Assembly (NCBI GenBank): GCA_029948255.1
Contig: JALIZF010001645.1
Span: forward strand, 124,001-188,000
DNA length: 64,000 bases
From: Telmatactis stephensoni
Taxonomy: Eukaryota > Cnidaria > Anthozoa > Actiniaria > Isophelliidae
Direction of reading: 5' to 3'
The notes below the pieces were generated by a model. It saw nothing but the letters and a program-made list of their open reading frames with translations, did no database searches and had not been told where the DNA came from. Both the position numbers and the translations under genes were made by a program. Shown here piece by piece: positions 30,236-41,902 of the stretch. Position 1 is the stretch's first letter. Each line of letters starts with the position of its first letter.

Positions 30236-31664
30236 AAAGCTAGAGGGAACTGGGCCCGGTTGTTCGAAAGCCGATTAGCGCTAATCCGGGGTTAACTCTA
30301 AAGAAAACATTCGGAGTTAATCCTGGGTTAACGCTAATCCACTTTCGAACAACCGGGCCCAGAAGACAGTATTTGTTGTACTTAATAAAATAAAATTTGA
30401 TCTTGTTTGGGATCCCTGTGGAGTTTTTTCCCAGTATTGCGTTCGTGGGAGAGTGTTGGATCCGAAGACGAGAGGTTCCCTCACCCCTTCACCCCCTCAC
30501 CCCTCCCCCGGAAGGGTTGGGGTGGGGATGGGGAGGGGGAAAGGGGATGATGACTCTTCGTGGACTGGGTGTTTCATCGCGATTAGGTCGGTGGTGTCTT
30601 GGTCATCGATTTCCATGTTGAACCCGCGTAAAGAAGGTTTGTGGGTACTACGAGTGTGCATTTTGTTCGGTATTTATAGGTTTTCTTTCAAAACACTGTG
30701 TTTCAAAGGCGCACACATCCCTCGCGGTCATTTTGTTCGGTATTTATGTTTCTTTCAAAACACTGTGTTTCAAAGGCGCGCATTCGGTGGTGTCTTTATT
30801 TCTCAAGTATTTTAAAAATGTATCGTTTTTAGTGTTCAAACTCTAGTATTTCAAGAATTTGTTTTTTGGTATTTTGAAGATTTTATATCGTTCCAAATTT
30901 TTCAAATCAAACCAAGAATTTCTTTCAACATGATAGTCAACCATATTGTTTTTGCTGGTGGTTGAATCGAACACAATAGAGCCTTAAGCGTGGTACGTAC
31001 CACTACCAACTCTTTCTTTTATAGGAAAATTCATTGGATGACGAGGGAATTGAAAATTCAACGTGGAATTCCCGAGTCGGGAAATGAATTTTCCTTGAAT
31101 CCCATAGCGGACATAGAAACAATAAATAGAGTAGATTTTGTCCATTTTTCAAAGCGCGCGGCAAACCATTCAAGAGCAAGTACACAAAAATAGCCAGCGA
31201 ATGAGAATGAAGCTCTGGTCGTGAATGAAAATCGTCTCCGACTTGTTGCTCGTGTCGAGTATTTGAGGAACAAAATTATTGTCAAACTACTGGAAAATTT
31301 ACTTTATTTGACTGCAATTGAAACGGAAACCATGTAAACATTGTCCTGGAGGAATGTCGATCTCATGAATGGCAAAACAACACTTGTTTGTCGGGAAAAA
31401 TGGTCTAGAGCATTTCATTGACACTGCGGAAAAAGTAAGTTAAGTAAAGTCGAAAATTGTGTTCCCCTAACTATCAACAGCTTGCTAATTATTCAGACAT
31501 GATAATAGTTTTCTATTCTTGCTGGTTTTTTTGGTTATATTTTGAATGCCTTTTTACCGGTGTTTTTTGGATAATTCGTTCTGACAACTTCAGCTGAAAA
31601 TAAATCGCTCAAACCGGCGGGCACCGGCTTGCACCTGATGTAGAACCGCTATTTGTATACTACT
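30236..31664. repeat. Right terminal inverted repeat of the Polinton-like element
   Basis: Reverse complement of 23581-24828. It carries its own changes: a MITE at 30252-30360, a ~70-bp tandem duplication around TTTTGTTCGGTATTTAT (30655-30783) and about 590 bp at 31020-31610 with no partner on the left. Confidence 0.85.
30252..30360. mobile_element. Palindromic MITE, GGGCCCGGTTGTTCGAAAG ends
   Basis: Arms GGGCCCGGTTGTTCGAAAG and CTTTCGAACAACCGGGCCC surround GCTAATCC repeats. The left TIR has the uninterrupted sequence (CTGTCTTCAGTTCCC at 24811-24825), showing that the insertion came later. No clear target duplication. Confidence 0.8.
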
Positions 31665-31670
31665 TGTGGC

Positions 31671-32487
31671 ACTAGATTTTTTTGCGGGTTTTAAATTTTT
31701 GTTTGTTTGTTTGTTTTTTGTTTGTTTCCTTTTTTTTGTTTGCTTGTTTTTAAAGGCCTGCAAAAAGGTTCCTAAAAATATATTTACTTTTGAAATCATT
31801 TGCAAAGATAGAAGGCCCTTTAAGGTATTAATACCTTAAAGGGCCTTCTATCTTTGCAAATGATTTCAAAAGTAAATATATTTTTAGGAACCTTTTTGCA
31901 GGTCGAACTCTGTCGCACCTCTAAAGTCTTCTTTATTCTTCTCTGAACTTCGTCTACTAAAACTTCTAATTCTTCGGCTTATATCTGCTATAGCCCGACA
32001 GTGTTTGGGCTTCAAGTTAGACTCTGGAACTAGTTTCTAACCATCACGTGGTAAATACATTTCCTCACTATGAACATCTTTTCGTTCATTTACCAGGAAG
32101 GATATGCAGGGACATGTGGCATAGCAACATTCTATATTTCCGGGACAACCTGTGTACGCCACACGTTTACCGCATGCCCAACCTTGAACTTGCCGAGCCG
32201 CTCAAAAATCCTACTTGAACTTACTGGAAATTCTATTCTAGACTTATGTGAGCTGAAACGCTGTAGCAACGTGACTAAACAACAAAATCATTAATTATTA
32301 CTAATATTTTCTTAGATAAATGTGTAACACATTTTGAGAAATGACAACCGCTAGGATAATTCCAGTAAGTAAAACTGGTCTATTCCAAACGCAAAGATTA
32401 TTCTGGATCTATTCCTGCAAAACAAAATAAAAAAACGCTTATCCACAAAATGAAACTCTCGCAAAAATCTAGTGCCACAAGGTAGGC
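31671..32487. mobile_element. Remainder of a TIR element hit by the Polinton-like insertion
   Basis: TGTGGCACTAGATTTTTTTG at 31665 onward is matched in reverse complement by CAAAAATCTAGTGCCACA at 32463-32480. On the far side of the Polinton-like element, CTACCG at 23569-23574 continues this end. So the Polinton-like element inserted into the left terminal repeat of an older ~830-bp element, which also holds the perfect palindrome 31757-31902. No target duplication for the older element was found. Confidence 0.55.
31757..31902. repeat. Perfect 146-bp palindrome
   Basis: Each 73-bp half is the exact reverse complement of the other, with no spacer (centre between 31829 and 31830, GGTATT/AATACC). 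It starts CCTGCAAAAAGG. A spacerless perfect palindrome is unstable, so it must be young or maintained. Confidence 0.95.
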
Positions 32488-33805
32488 ATTTAATGCATAT
32501 ACTTTTATTTTTAAATAAAAAAGCAACAATTCAACGAAGCACTATATCTATCACTGATGTATTCATTCTGTTGCTTGTTTGACCTTTAAAGACTGCGTAG
32601 GTGTAAACATTGCCTCTTGTCATTTAGAACCCTAACAAGACTCTTGTGTTGCGGATCAGCAATACTGAGTTTGATTTCAGTACCACAGTTCATTGAATAG
32701 TACGTGATGCTATCAAGTTATACCGCGGTACGTTTCATTGAGGTTGCCACAGGAAACCCAAAGAGCTTTAGTTCATTTCATTCTTGATAAAAGATTTCAA
32801 AGCCGAGTCCCCTGTGGACAACGATTCGCGACTGTCATTTATAATTAAGTCTGGTAACATTCCATATGTCTATTAAGATGTCTATTAGGATGTCTATTAG
32901 GACGACATCGCTCATACCTACCTAATCATAGAAATTTAGTTCGGCTCCCTGTGACATCGTTTCGCCTACTATTTACATCAGTCAACTCTCATCTTATGGA
33001 CATTCCAGCATAACGGATACCGCACTACTACGGAAAGAAGCCAAATACCCAATATACAAATATACGTACGAGAGTGCATTGGAAAAATTTCTTGAAAAAT
33101 ACATCGCCAGAAATTCCAGTCATATCGCGGGCGCAAATAGATCAGCGGATTTCGTCACGAGAAAAACAAAATGGCGGGTTTTTTTGTTTTTGTTTTGTTT
33201 TTTTGCAAAGAAATAGCCTGAGGAAAATATATATTCGCGGATATAGTCACAGACGCCAACGGGCTGAACAAGTGTTTGGGTTACCTGTGGTCATGGCCGA
33301 ATATAAAGAAATGTATGGACTTCCGATAAAATTGTTCCTTATGACATGTTTGTTTGGTTTACTGCTCGAAAAGTGCAAATTAAGTGTTCAATTAACCTTA
33401 AGTGTTGATTTGGTTCTAGTTTAGCGTTATTTAATGCTTTTAAAGCATAAAAGCATGAACCTGATTTCCACTATGAACTTATATCTGGACAAGGTCAGGC
33501 AAACAACGCGGCCAACTCAACCACATCATTCACTTCAAACGCTAAGAACTTCTCGAACTTTCGCGCTAGAACCTCAGAATCCAGCCAAAAAAATCTTAAA
33601 TAGATAGACACACATAACATACCTTCAATTCCTGGACATATGGCCTTTTCGTTGAGATATTATGTATTACTTTCGAACTTCTCCTCAAATTCAGCTTTTT
33701 GCCTTTATTTGTCAATTCCACCAAGTGACATTCCTTACATTCCAGGACAAAAACCACTTTCTCAACCCTACACCAGGGTAGTAACGAGGTATATAGTTTA
33801 TTTCA
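32488..33805. other. Intergenic, no gene seen
   Basis: No recognisable ORF, RNA or transposon end. A small direct repeat GATGTCTATTAGGA lies at about 32878-32905. Confidence 0.45.
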
Positions 33806-34020
33806 GTGATCCCGATCCCAGGGCTAAAAATCTGATCCTTGATCCCCAAAATAAGGACAATTTTGATCACTGATCCCGTAAAAAGTGATCCCTGAAAAAT
33901 GGCGATCCCGATTCCAAAGACAGTGATCCCGATCCCTAGGCTAAAAATCTGATCCCTGAGACCAAAAAATAACGTTCATGTGATCCCTGAGCCTCAAAAT
34001 AACGCTGATCCCTGATCCCA
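33806..34020. repeat. GATCCC-rich degenerate repeat
   Basis: About a dozen GTGATCCCGATCCC / CTGATCCCTGA variants interspersed with CTAAAAATCTGATCC. Non-coding. Confidence 0.75.
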
Positions 34021-34023
34021 TAT

Positions 34024-34151
34024 ACAGTAAAAACCCGCATATAAGAACCAGTGCATTAAGAACCACTAGGCTAAAATTTGCTTTTTAAGCATCTGTTAAA
34101 TAAGAACCACTTTAGCCTAAGAAATTAGACTGGTTCTTATATAAAAGGTTT
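34024..34151. mobile_element. MITE, ACCCGCATATAAGAACCAGT ends
   Basis: The inverted ends ACCCGCATATAAGAACCAG and CTGGTTCTTATATAAAAGGT, with further internal AAGAACCACT units, form a 128-bp foldback sequence. No coding content. Confidence 0.7.
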
Positions 34152-35867
34152 CAACATTGATTTGGATTTATGTTCTTTTTTGTTTTGTTTTGTAAATGGC
34201 GAAAAAAATATAAGTTCAGGCTGAATGACCAAATTTTTACAAGATAAATGCTTTACAAATATTTTAGGTGATGTATATACAATACAATATGTTATTATTT
34301 GTACTCAATAATAATAAGCAAATGATTTTTTTATACATATACAATACAAACATATAAATTTGTTTGTATCTCTTGCATAACTATAAGTGTTTTCATACAA
34401 AATTTCGTTTTTTGAAAATTCGTATCTCCTTGTATTTTCAACTGATATCCCTCAAACTTCACAGTTTTACTGATTATGATGTGTTCTTTCCAGCTATGGT
34501 CATTGTTTTTAAGTTTGGGAACTTTTGGAATTACATGAAAAAGCTGTTAGTATGAAATGACTGTAGCAATTCACAAAAACGTCATTTACACGTATAAGAT
34601 TGCAGAATACGTCTTGGTAATAGTTATATTCTCATTCAGCATGAAAAATTGGTTCAGACCCCAAAATGCCTCCAGGTATCTGATTTTTCGAAAATGCGCC
34701 TTGTCTATTGGCCTTCTGTTATTCAAATAATCCAGTAACTCGAGACTTCTAATAAGACTAGTAACTAGCCGTTTCTAACAGCGGCTGAGAATGCTTTGAA
34801 TAATCTTTTGTTTTATCCTATGTGAACTATTAGTTACAAAAGTTTAGCTTCGCAATACACGTCTCGAAAAAAGTGCACAGTCGATCGATTAATTGGTGCC
34901 TTCTTTTCAAACGGTTGTCAGGCAAGGTCGGCGCAAAAATCAAAATGTCCATTCGTCCGGGTACATTTCTTTGTAATATGGAACGGCAAGGATCAGGCGC
35001 GTCGCGTGGTCATTTTGTCAGGTACGCACAAATTCATCTATCTGGTCAAAAACGTTATGTAAATAGAAGCAAAGAAAGCGTCCTTTCTTGTTTTAAGCAA
35101 GCGTTGCGAAAACAAAACATTTTGGTTGTGGATAATCGAGCAATGTTTTATTAAGTGCAGTTTTATTGTTTACATTAGTTAAGAGGGAGGCGTCTCCCAA
35201 ACCGCAAAACATGTAAAACCAAAGCCGTATCCGCGAAACCTGTAAGCCAAAGTTAGAGCGTGACTGGAATCTTGTAAACAACGTTCTCAGAACGTCACTC
35301 CTTTGTAACCTCGCATTTTTGAGTTGGTGCCCGCTGGCCTAAAATTGGTGCAAAAAAACAACAACAACAACAAATACTTGCAAATCTGAGAGCTAGTTCT
35401 TACATGGCTGGAGAGTGTAGCCATTAGTTCTTTTAGAATTTAACCAAGTCTTGTTTGCGTGTATGTGCAGTATTTGAGAATTAAAAATTTAGAAGCAATT
35501 GCTTAAAAAATTTCAAGTACGCACGTGCGTATATGTGTATAGGACGTGACGCGCCTGAGGATTTAGCTTCTGTCCGTAACAGTGTGGTATCCGTACGTTT
35601 TAGTGGTTTTCTATAATAACTTGCATAGCTGTCCTATACTGCCAACTACACGGGCTTCTCACAAGGTGAGAGTAGGACAAACGCTGTCAAAGGTAGCCTA
35701 TCTAAACGCCTTTATTAGGCAGCTATTTGGCTCGTTTCCACAGTAGTCACAGTGAACGTACCAAGAGCGTCTAGTTATATCAAGTAACTAAGATTTGCGT
35801 GAATTCAAGTTAACATGAATTGTAAGGCCCAACAAATATATATTATCGGTCAGTCAGATAATCAGCA
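34152..35867. other. Intergenic, no gene seen
   Basis: AT-rich DNA; open frames up to 93 codons are low-complexity or lack protein-like composition. Nothing recognised. Confidence 0.4.
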
Positions 35868-36330
35868 GTGAGTAAGACTCCTGATTTTACCTTTCATGAT
35901 GTCGTGAAATTCAAACGGATCGAAATTCATGTCGACGAATTGCATCTTCTTCAGGAATAGGTCACAAGACTGGATTCAGATATACAATGATGAACAGTTA
36001 GTCTAAGATTTCGATCAATACTTCATTAAACTGTATCTTACTATCCATGGTTTTGGCTCGTTCGATCAGTGTAAACGCCTGCAAAATGATTCTAGTGGTC
36101 GACGAGAGGAGTAACTTTCCACGAATCGCTCACATGACCGGATTCAATTCCTGGGTTTCATATGACGTCATTTTAAATCTCATTGGAATTTTCATCAGCT
36201 GAAAGACAAGTTTTCAATCAGTGTTTGACCACCATGTGCTCTTAACCAGTGAATATTCTGAGAATATTCTCTGGTTAAGAGCACATGGTGGTCAAACACT
36301 GACTACCATTTGAAAGCAGATATTGAGATT
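35868..36330. repeat. Dispersed repeat, copy without insertion
   Basis: Closely matches 56667-57410 in the same orientation (shared CAGTGAGTAAGACTCCTG, GGCTCGTTCGATCAGTGTAA, GGTCGACGAGAGGAGTAAC). It provides the empty site TTTTCATCAGCTG (36190-36202) for the MITE at 57054-57311. It contains a perfect hairpin at 36219-36301. Confidence 0.85.
36219..36301. repeat. Hairpin inside the dispersed repeat
   Basis: CAGTGTTTGACCACCATGTG and its complement pair over about 41 bp around a GAATATTCTGAGAATATTC apex. The other copy (57349-57400) is diverged and no longer a full hairpin. Confidence 0.75.
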
Positions 36331-36784
36331 CAACAGCTGCTTGAAACCCAGCAATAGAATGACCAACACACAGTCAAGTATGCTCTAAGATTACACCACC
36401 ACAGAAGTCGTTCGCGTGATGACGTTTTGACCCCATCTCTATACCAGATTCCTTTTCAAGAACCTGTCATATTCAAATTTTAAATTCATTCGACAATACA
36501 AACACAATAGTTTTAATTCAATAGTGAACAAAAGCTACTCCAAAATTAAAGGATTCTGATATAGAGAGGGGGGTCAAAACGTCATCACGCTTGGGCTACC
36601 TTCGTTCGTTGCGTGTCTACTGTGACGAGTTTTCGGGTACATGTCCTCTTCTTGAGGTCGACAACGTCAGCAGGCCTCGTGCTTTTATCAGCTTCTTTCT
36701 TTGAATTCTTTGAATGACAGGGTTTTAGCCAATCGCGCGGTAATCTGCGTTAGTATACGAACATAACTACGGTGGCCCAGAAAA

Positions 36785-37715
36785 GCAATTCACAAATACA
36801 AATTCGAATTCACGAATACAAATTCACAATACACAAATACAAATTCGAATACATCGAATACAAATTCAAATACACGACTGCAAATTCGAAATACATGAAA
36901 CACAAATTCAAATACACGCATACAAATTCAAATCCACGCATACAAATTCAAATTCACGAATACAAATTCAAATACACGAATGCAAATTCGAAATACATGA
37001 AACACAAATTCAAATTCACAAATACAAATTCAAATACACGAATACAAATTCGAAATACACGAATACAAATTCAAATTCACAAACACAAATTCAAATTCAC
37101 AAACACAAATTCAAATTCACAATTACAAATTCAAATTCACAAATACAAATTCAAATTCACAAATACAAATTCAAATTCACTAATACAAATTCAAATTCAC
37201 TAATACAAATTCAAATTCACAAATTCAAAATTCACAAATTCAAAATTCACAAATTCAAATTCAAATTCAAATTCAAATTCAAATTCAAATTCAAATTCAA
37301 ATTCACAATACAAATTCAAATACACGAATACAAATTAGAAATACACAAATACAAATTCGAATACACGAATACAAATTCAAATACACGAATACAAATTCGA
37401 ATACACAAACACAAATTCGAATACACGAATACAAATTCAAATACACGAATACAAATTCAAATACACGAATACAAATTCAAATACACGAATACAAATTCAA
37501 ATACACGAATACAAATTCAAATACACGAATACAAATTCAAATACACGAATACAAATTCGAATACACGACTACAAATTCGAAATACACAAATACAAATTCG
37601 AATACACGAGTACAAATTCGAATACATGATACAAATTCGAATACACAAATACAAATTCAAATACACGATACAAATTCAAATTCACGAATATAATACAAAT
37701 TCGAATACCGTACGA
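36785..37715. repeat. 20-bp satellite array, forward
   Basis: Period of about 20 bp built from ACAAATTC and ATACACGA half-units, most regular at 37430-37560, with local collapse to AAATTC hexamers near 37245-37300. Frames across it (NSNTRIQI) are artefacts. Confidence 0.9.
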
Positions 37716-37887
37716 TACAAATAGACGTTTAAATTATTTTGATTACCATTATACATGATATTTATTATATTTCTATTGAATATGTTTTATCTATATATAT
37801 TTAATAATAGCTTTATTCTTTTTAATCCAATATCTTATCATTAATTCTTAACTTTTTATATCTTATGATAAATAATAAATAAATACA

Positions 37888-37988
37888 TGAATAAATAAAT
37901 GAATGAATGAATGAATGAATGAATGAATGAATGAATGAATGAATGAATGAATGAATGAATGAATGAATGAATAAATAAATAAATAAAT
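37888..37988. repeat. GAAT tetranucleotide microsatellite
   Basis: About 17 perfect GAAT units flanked by AAAT-type units, lying in the core of the 36768-38518 element. Confidence 0.9.
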
Positions 37989-38218
37989 ACCACTCATTTC
38001 TCCCCCGTCCAAAAAATAGATATTTCAAAAACCCTTTCCTTTCTTACAAACTTTACCGCAAACCCGAGCTAAAAGAAAGAAAACAAACCTCGCTCAGGAA
38101 TATTCCACCTCCACCCTCGCAGTCGTCTGAACTATAACCACCCCTCCCCCCTCGCGGTCGTCTGAACTAAATAAAATGGGCTTGCTGTGGTTGGTTCAGC
38201 CCACATTCTGCAGATTCC

Positions 38219-38505
38219 AAACATATCTGAATTTGTATCGTGTATTTGAATTTGTATCGTGTATTCGAATTTGTATCGTGTATTCGAATTTGTATTCCGT
38301 GTATTCGAATTTGTGTATTCGAATTTGTATCATCTATCTGAATTTGTATCGTGTATTCGAATTTGCATTCGTGTATTTGAATTTGTATTTGTGTATTTGA
38401 ATTTGCATGCGTGTATTTGAATTTGTGTTTCATGTATTTCGAATTTGTATACGTGTATGTGAATTTGTATTCGTGAATTCGAATTTGTATTTGTGTATTG
38501 CACTT
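38219..38505. repeat. 20-bp satellite array, inverted
   Basis: Repeats of GAATTTGTATCGTGTATTCG, the reverse complement of the 36785-37715 unit, forming the right arm of the element. Confidence 0.9.
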
Positions 38506-38824
38506 GTGGGCCACCGTACATAACAGTAGGTGACTACAACACTGCGGTCAAACGACTACGCATGTGCAACACTTAGGTGACTAAACAGTAAATTACTTGA
38601 ATTTGTATGGGAAAACACTTCAAAGTCAATTTATAAGACACTCTGTTAACATTTAATTTCCATATTTGCTTTGGAAGAAGAATATGTTCCATCTAATTAT
38701 TCCTTGTTTACACCTCCAGAATCTTTTTTACATCTTGTGAGATATTAAATTGTCACGAGAATCTACTCGCTTTTATTTGTAGTTACAGCAACAAAATACG
38801 CCTATGGAGCATGTTACTAAAGTT

Positions 38825-39175
38825 TTAAAGTTTTAAGATATAGATGTATTATTATTATTACGTATTATTATGTTATATATTATTGTAAGGATGGAGATAA
38901 ACTCTCCTTTTCACTTTTTTCGCCAAGTAATCTCAAAACCCTTGCCATGTCTCGAACACGCACCGTTTTCCTCGGGAGGGACTGCTGTCGGCAGTCATCT
39001 TTTCTCGTCGGTTATCTCAGTAGAACATATCCCTCCTCCCCCCTCCCCCCTTTCCCCCTCCCTCCCGCCACTAATCTAGATTGGTTCTTGGTATTTGTTA
39101 GGGTACTGAAATAGCGCCGACGGAGCTTCCATTGAAGTTCACTCGTTTCACTGGTTTCACTGAAGTCCCTACGAT
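38825..39175. repeat. Dispersed repeat, copy 2
   Basis: Diverged copy of 16740-17010 in the same orientation, longer because of a TTA microsatellite and a CCCTCCC pyrimidine tract. Confidence 0.75.
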
Positions 39176-39303
39176 AGTTTCAAAAGTTAAAAACTTCTTT
39201 ACATGAAATTCGTATGGTAAAAATGTATAAATATACAATAAATATAAAATATTAGTAAAAATCTACTAGTATTCTAATACAATCTCGCATTCTGATTGGC
39301 TAC

Positions 39304-39340
39304 TCTACTCACCTTCTAATAGTGATAGAAGGTGAGTAGA
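39304..39340. repeat. 37-bp hairpin
   Basis: TCTACTCACCTTCT and AGAAGGTGAGTAGA pair perfectly around a 9-bp loop. Confidence 0.75.
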
Positions 39341-39591
39341 GAAAATGGGGATTCGTGATTTGCAAATTATCAGCAAATTTCTATAGATAAAACATGGTTT
39401 GTAATTATATTTGCCATAAATACCACCAGTAATATTACAAAATAACACGTACAAATGTTAACATATAAGCTGATTTTTTTTTTGTTTTTGTTTTTTGCAA
39501 TTTTGACTAAAAAACTGATAGATTTGAATCACCGATCTCTACAGACCCGGTACTTCCAAATGTGAAAATAAGTGGCTTTCAAGCCTAAACT

Positions 39592-41162
39592 AACTAGACG
39601 CACATAGTGCGTTTACTCGTGCCCAAGTGGAATTCAGTCTGACATGAGAATAAATATGTTTTAAAGCCAGTTTGGTCACGTTTTGAGTTCGGTACTGAAC
39701 GGCGGAATATTTGTCTGCTTCGCCGGCAAGCTGATTTGAACTCATGGAGGTATCGGGCTCGATCCTAAATTTCCAATTAAAAAGGCATTTAGATATGAGC
39801 TGCTTTTATGTCTGATATTTATTAAGTAATTTTATAGCTGCTAGGGTATTAAACAGCGATTCACATGTTAGTTGTAGCGTCACGAAAGCACACCGTCCTG
39901 TTTGTCCTGGTTTGGGTGACCTGTTCAGTGACCTCTGTCTATTTTCTTCGATATTTTAAAGTAGCTGTTGCTTTGTAATCATTGACTTTCTAATAGTATT
40001 TATTTTAGTTTGTACGCCAAAAAATTTTAGCCATACCATTTAATTACAGAGAACATTGAAATACATTCTTGAAATTCTCAAATCGAAGAGCCAGACAATC
40101 GCCAGACAAGTTGTCGCTTGAGTCAAAATATATTGGAAACGAGTTGTTATTTCTGTCTCTCGTCTTCAGAGTAATTACTCGTGCCCAGGCCTTTAGGCCG
40201 GGAACGAGTTATAAACTGCAAATGTTTTTTTTTTTTTTCTCTTTTCTCCGCCAGAAGAGGCCTTTCTTGCGCAATCGGTCACGTGTTAAAGCTCCTGACT
40301 GGTTCAGAGCGTAAGAAACAATGCCCTTCATTCATCACCTTTGAGCGAGTGCGAACTCTTCGAAGGCCCTCGAAGTGAACGCCAGTCAGGAACTTTAGGA
40401 ATGCAAAATGGCGGACAGCCCAAAAAATTGCTTTCAGAGACAGGCTTTTCCAGCAGTGAGACAATAGAAAATGGAGCTTTTAACTCGAGATGTACCTAGA
40501 CACTTATAAGAGCTTCAGAATGGGCTGTTATTTTGAGCTTGATCTCCAATACTTTGACCAAATATCGAACTCCGATGGAGTACTTGAAAACTGAAGCTCT
40601 CGCGACTCGTAGCAATTCCTTTGAGCTGGAAATCTACGAATTTCTCACCCTACATGTTGCTAAACTAACGCATATAGAGGCAAGTCAATTATATTTTTCA
40701 TTCAAGCATTCAAGAGATCTTGAGACGTTTTTGTAATGAATTTTAACACAATTCTGGCCAGACAATTTATTTATATATTTTCATGGAATCAAGGCTCTAT
40801 TTGACCTGATGCGTTTGGTCACGTAATAGATAAAACATCTGAAACATGAACGCCGAAAAAATACACGATTTGTTATTGTGTCAAAAACGTCGTTGTAGAA
40901 GTCTTTACAGCAAACAATTGAGATATATAGTGAAATAAAAAGTTGAATAAACTGGTATATTTTTGCATGTTGGGATAAAGGCAAACACTAAGCTGCTGAC
41001 AGACAAATTGACTAATCAGATATTCTCTAAAAAGGTCAAAAAAGGTCTTTATTATGTTACGGTTAAGTGAAGAATGCGTGAAACGGCTCGGGGAAGAGTA
41101 CGCACGGGGCCGGTCACTGAAGGGCTCCCGGGGCACGAGTGAACGCACGTGTGCGTCTAGTT
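39592..41162. mobile_element. Candidate TIR element, AACTAGACGCACA ends
   Basis: AACTAGACGCACATAGTGCG (39592-39611, continuing with TTTACTCGTGCCC) is matched in reverse complement by 41131-41162 with few changes. The 1.57-kb interior has only short frames (best 40533-40736) and no transposase. No target duplication could be read, so the borders are provisional. Confidence 0.5.
40179..40211. repeat. ACTCGTGCCC hairpin
   Basis: Imperfect palindrome ACTCGTGCCCAGGCC...GGCCGGGAACGAGT. A second one of the same type is at 41871-41902, and ACTCGTGCCC half-sites are in both ends of the 39592-41162 candidate. Confidence 0.55.
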
Positions 41163-41560
41163 GTAAATCAAGTCCCTGCTTACTGAAGAGTTAGTATTTG
41201 TTGGTTCTGAGTATTCGTGTATTACGTTCATTTCGGTTTCATTTGAGTTCATTTGAGTTCTTTTGAGCTTTTGAGTTCCTTTGGCTTTTGAGTTCGTGGA
41301 ACGACCCGTTTCGAAACTGACGCTCGACATCTTTTGGTGTGGGTCTACCACGAACGGCGTGTGCGTTTGTGTGTATTTTGAGCGTCCCAGCAGGAAAGCA
41401 ATCCATTGTAAACCAAAGGCGAAATCCAAGCACAGCGAAAACCACACTTTGCTTCGATATGACGCAAGTGAAGCCGAGTCACGTTGGTGCGATGATGGCA
41501 AAACGTGCGCTGCCTCGTTTCCATGCTGCCTAATTTGCATACACATTTGCGACTACGAAC

Positions 41561-41857
<297 letters not shown>

Positions 41858-41870
41858 ACCGGTAAACCTA

Positions 41871-41902
41871 GACTCGTGCCGGCCTACGGCCTGGGCACGA
41901 GT
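41871..41902. repeat. ACTCGTGCC hairpin
   Basis: GACTCGTGCCGGCC-TAC-GGCCTGGGCACGAGT, directly after the GATA array. Same type as 40179-40211. Confidence 0.55.

Larger units (their letters stand above)
23581..31664. mobile_element. Polinton/adintovirus-like element with 6-bp target duplication
   Basis: An 8084-bp element starting AGTAGTATACAAATAGCGG and ending with the complement, flanked by the perfect 6-bp direct repeat TGTGGC (23575-23580 and 31665-31670). Terminal inverted repeats exceed 1 kb. A 6-bp duplication, long inverted repeats and a gene for an A32/FtsK-like packaging ATPase are hallmarks of Polinton/Maverick and adintovirus-type double-stranded DNA elements of animals. No protein-primed DNA polymerase, integrase, protease or major capsid gene is left, so this is an internally deleted, non-autonomous derivative. 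It contains broken ORFs on both strands, one intact spliced ORF, a tRNA-Tyr gene and at least three later insertions (23943-24066, 29077-29695, 30252-30360). Confidence 0.85.
36768..38518. mobile_element. TIR element filled with opposed 20-bp satellite arrays, 6-bp TSD
   Basis: A 1751-bp element with 12-bp ends TACGGTGGCCCA / TGGGCCACCGTA, flanked by CATAAC (36762-36767 and 38519-38524). The left arm is a ~930-bp array of ACAAATTCAAATACACGAAT-type units, the right arm ~290 bp of the same unit in reverse complement, separated by a ~490-bp unique AT-rich core with a GAAT microsatellite. No transposase. The superfamily is not recognised. Confidence 0.85.

Noticed and set aside
33074..33424. 116-codon ORF with hydrophobic end
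   Set aside because: Contains a TTTTG low-complexity run and stops in neighbouring frames; no recognisable motif or splice context.
36772..37203. 143-codon Asn/Ser/Thr/Ile-rich frame
   Set aside because: Translation of the 20-bp satellite; the reverse array gives the same artefact at 38167-38521.
36785..37715. Possible CRISPR-like array (regular ~20-bp repeats)
   Set aside because: There are no unique spacers between repeats, the unit is AT-rich and continuous, and the context is an animal transposon.
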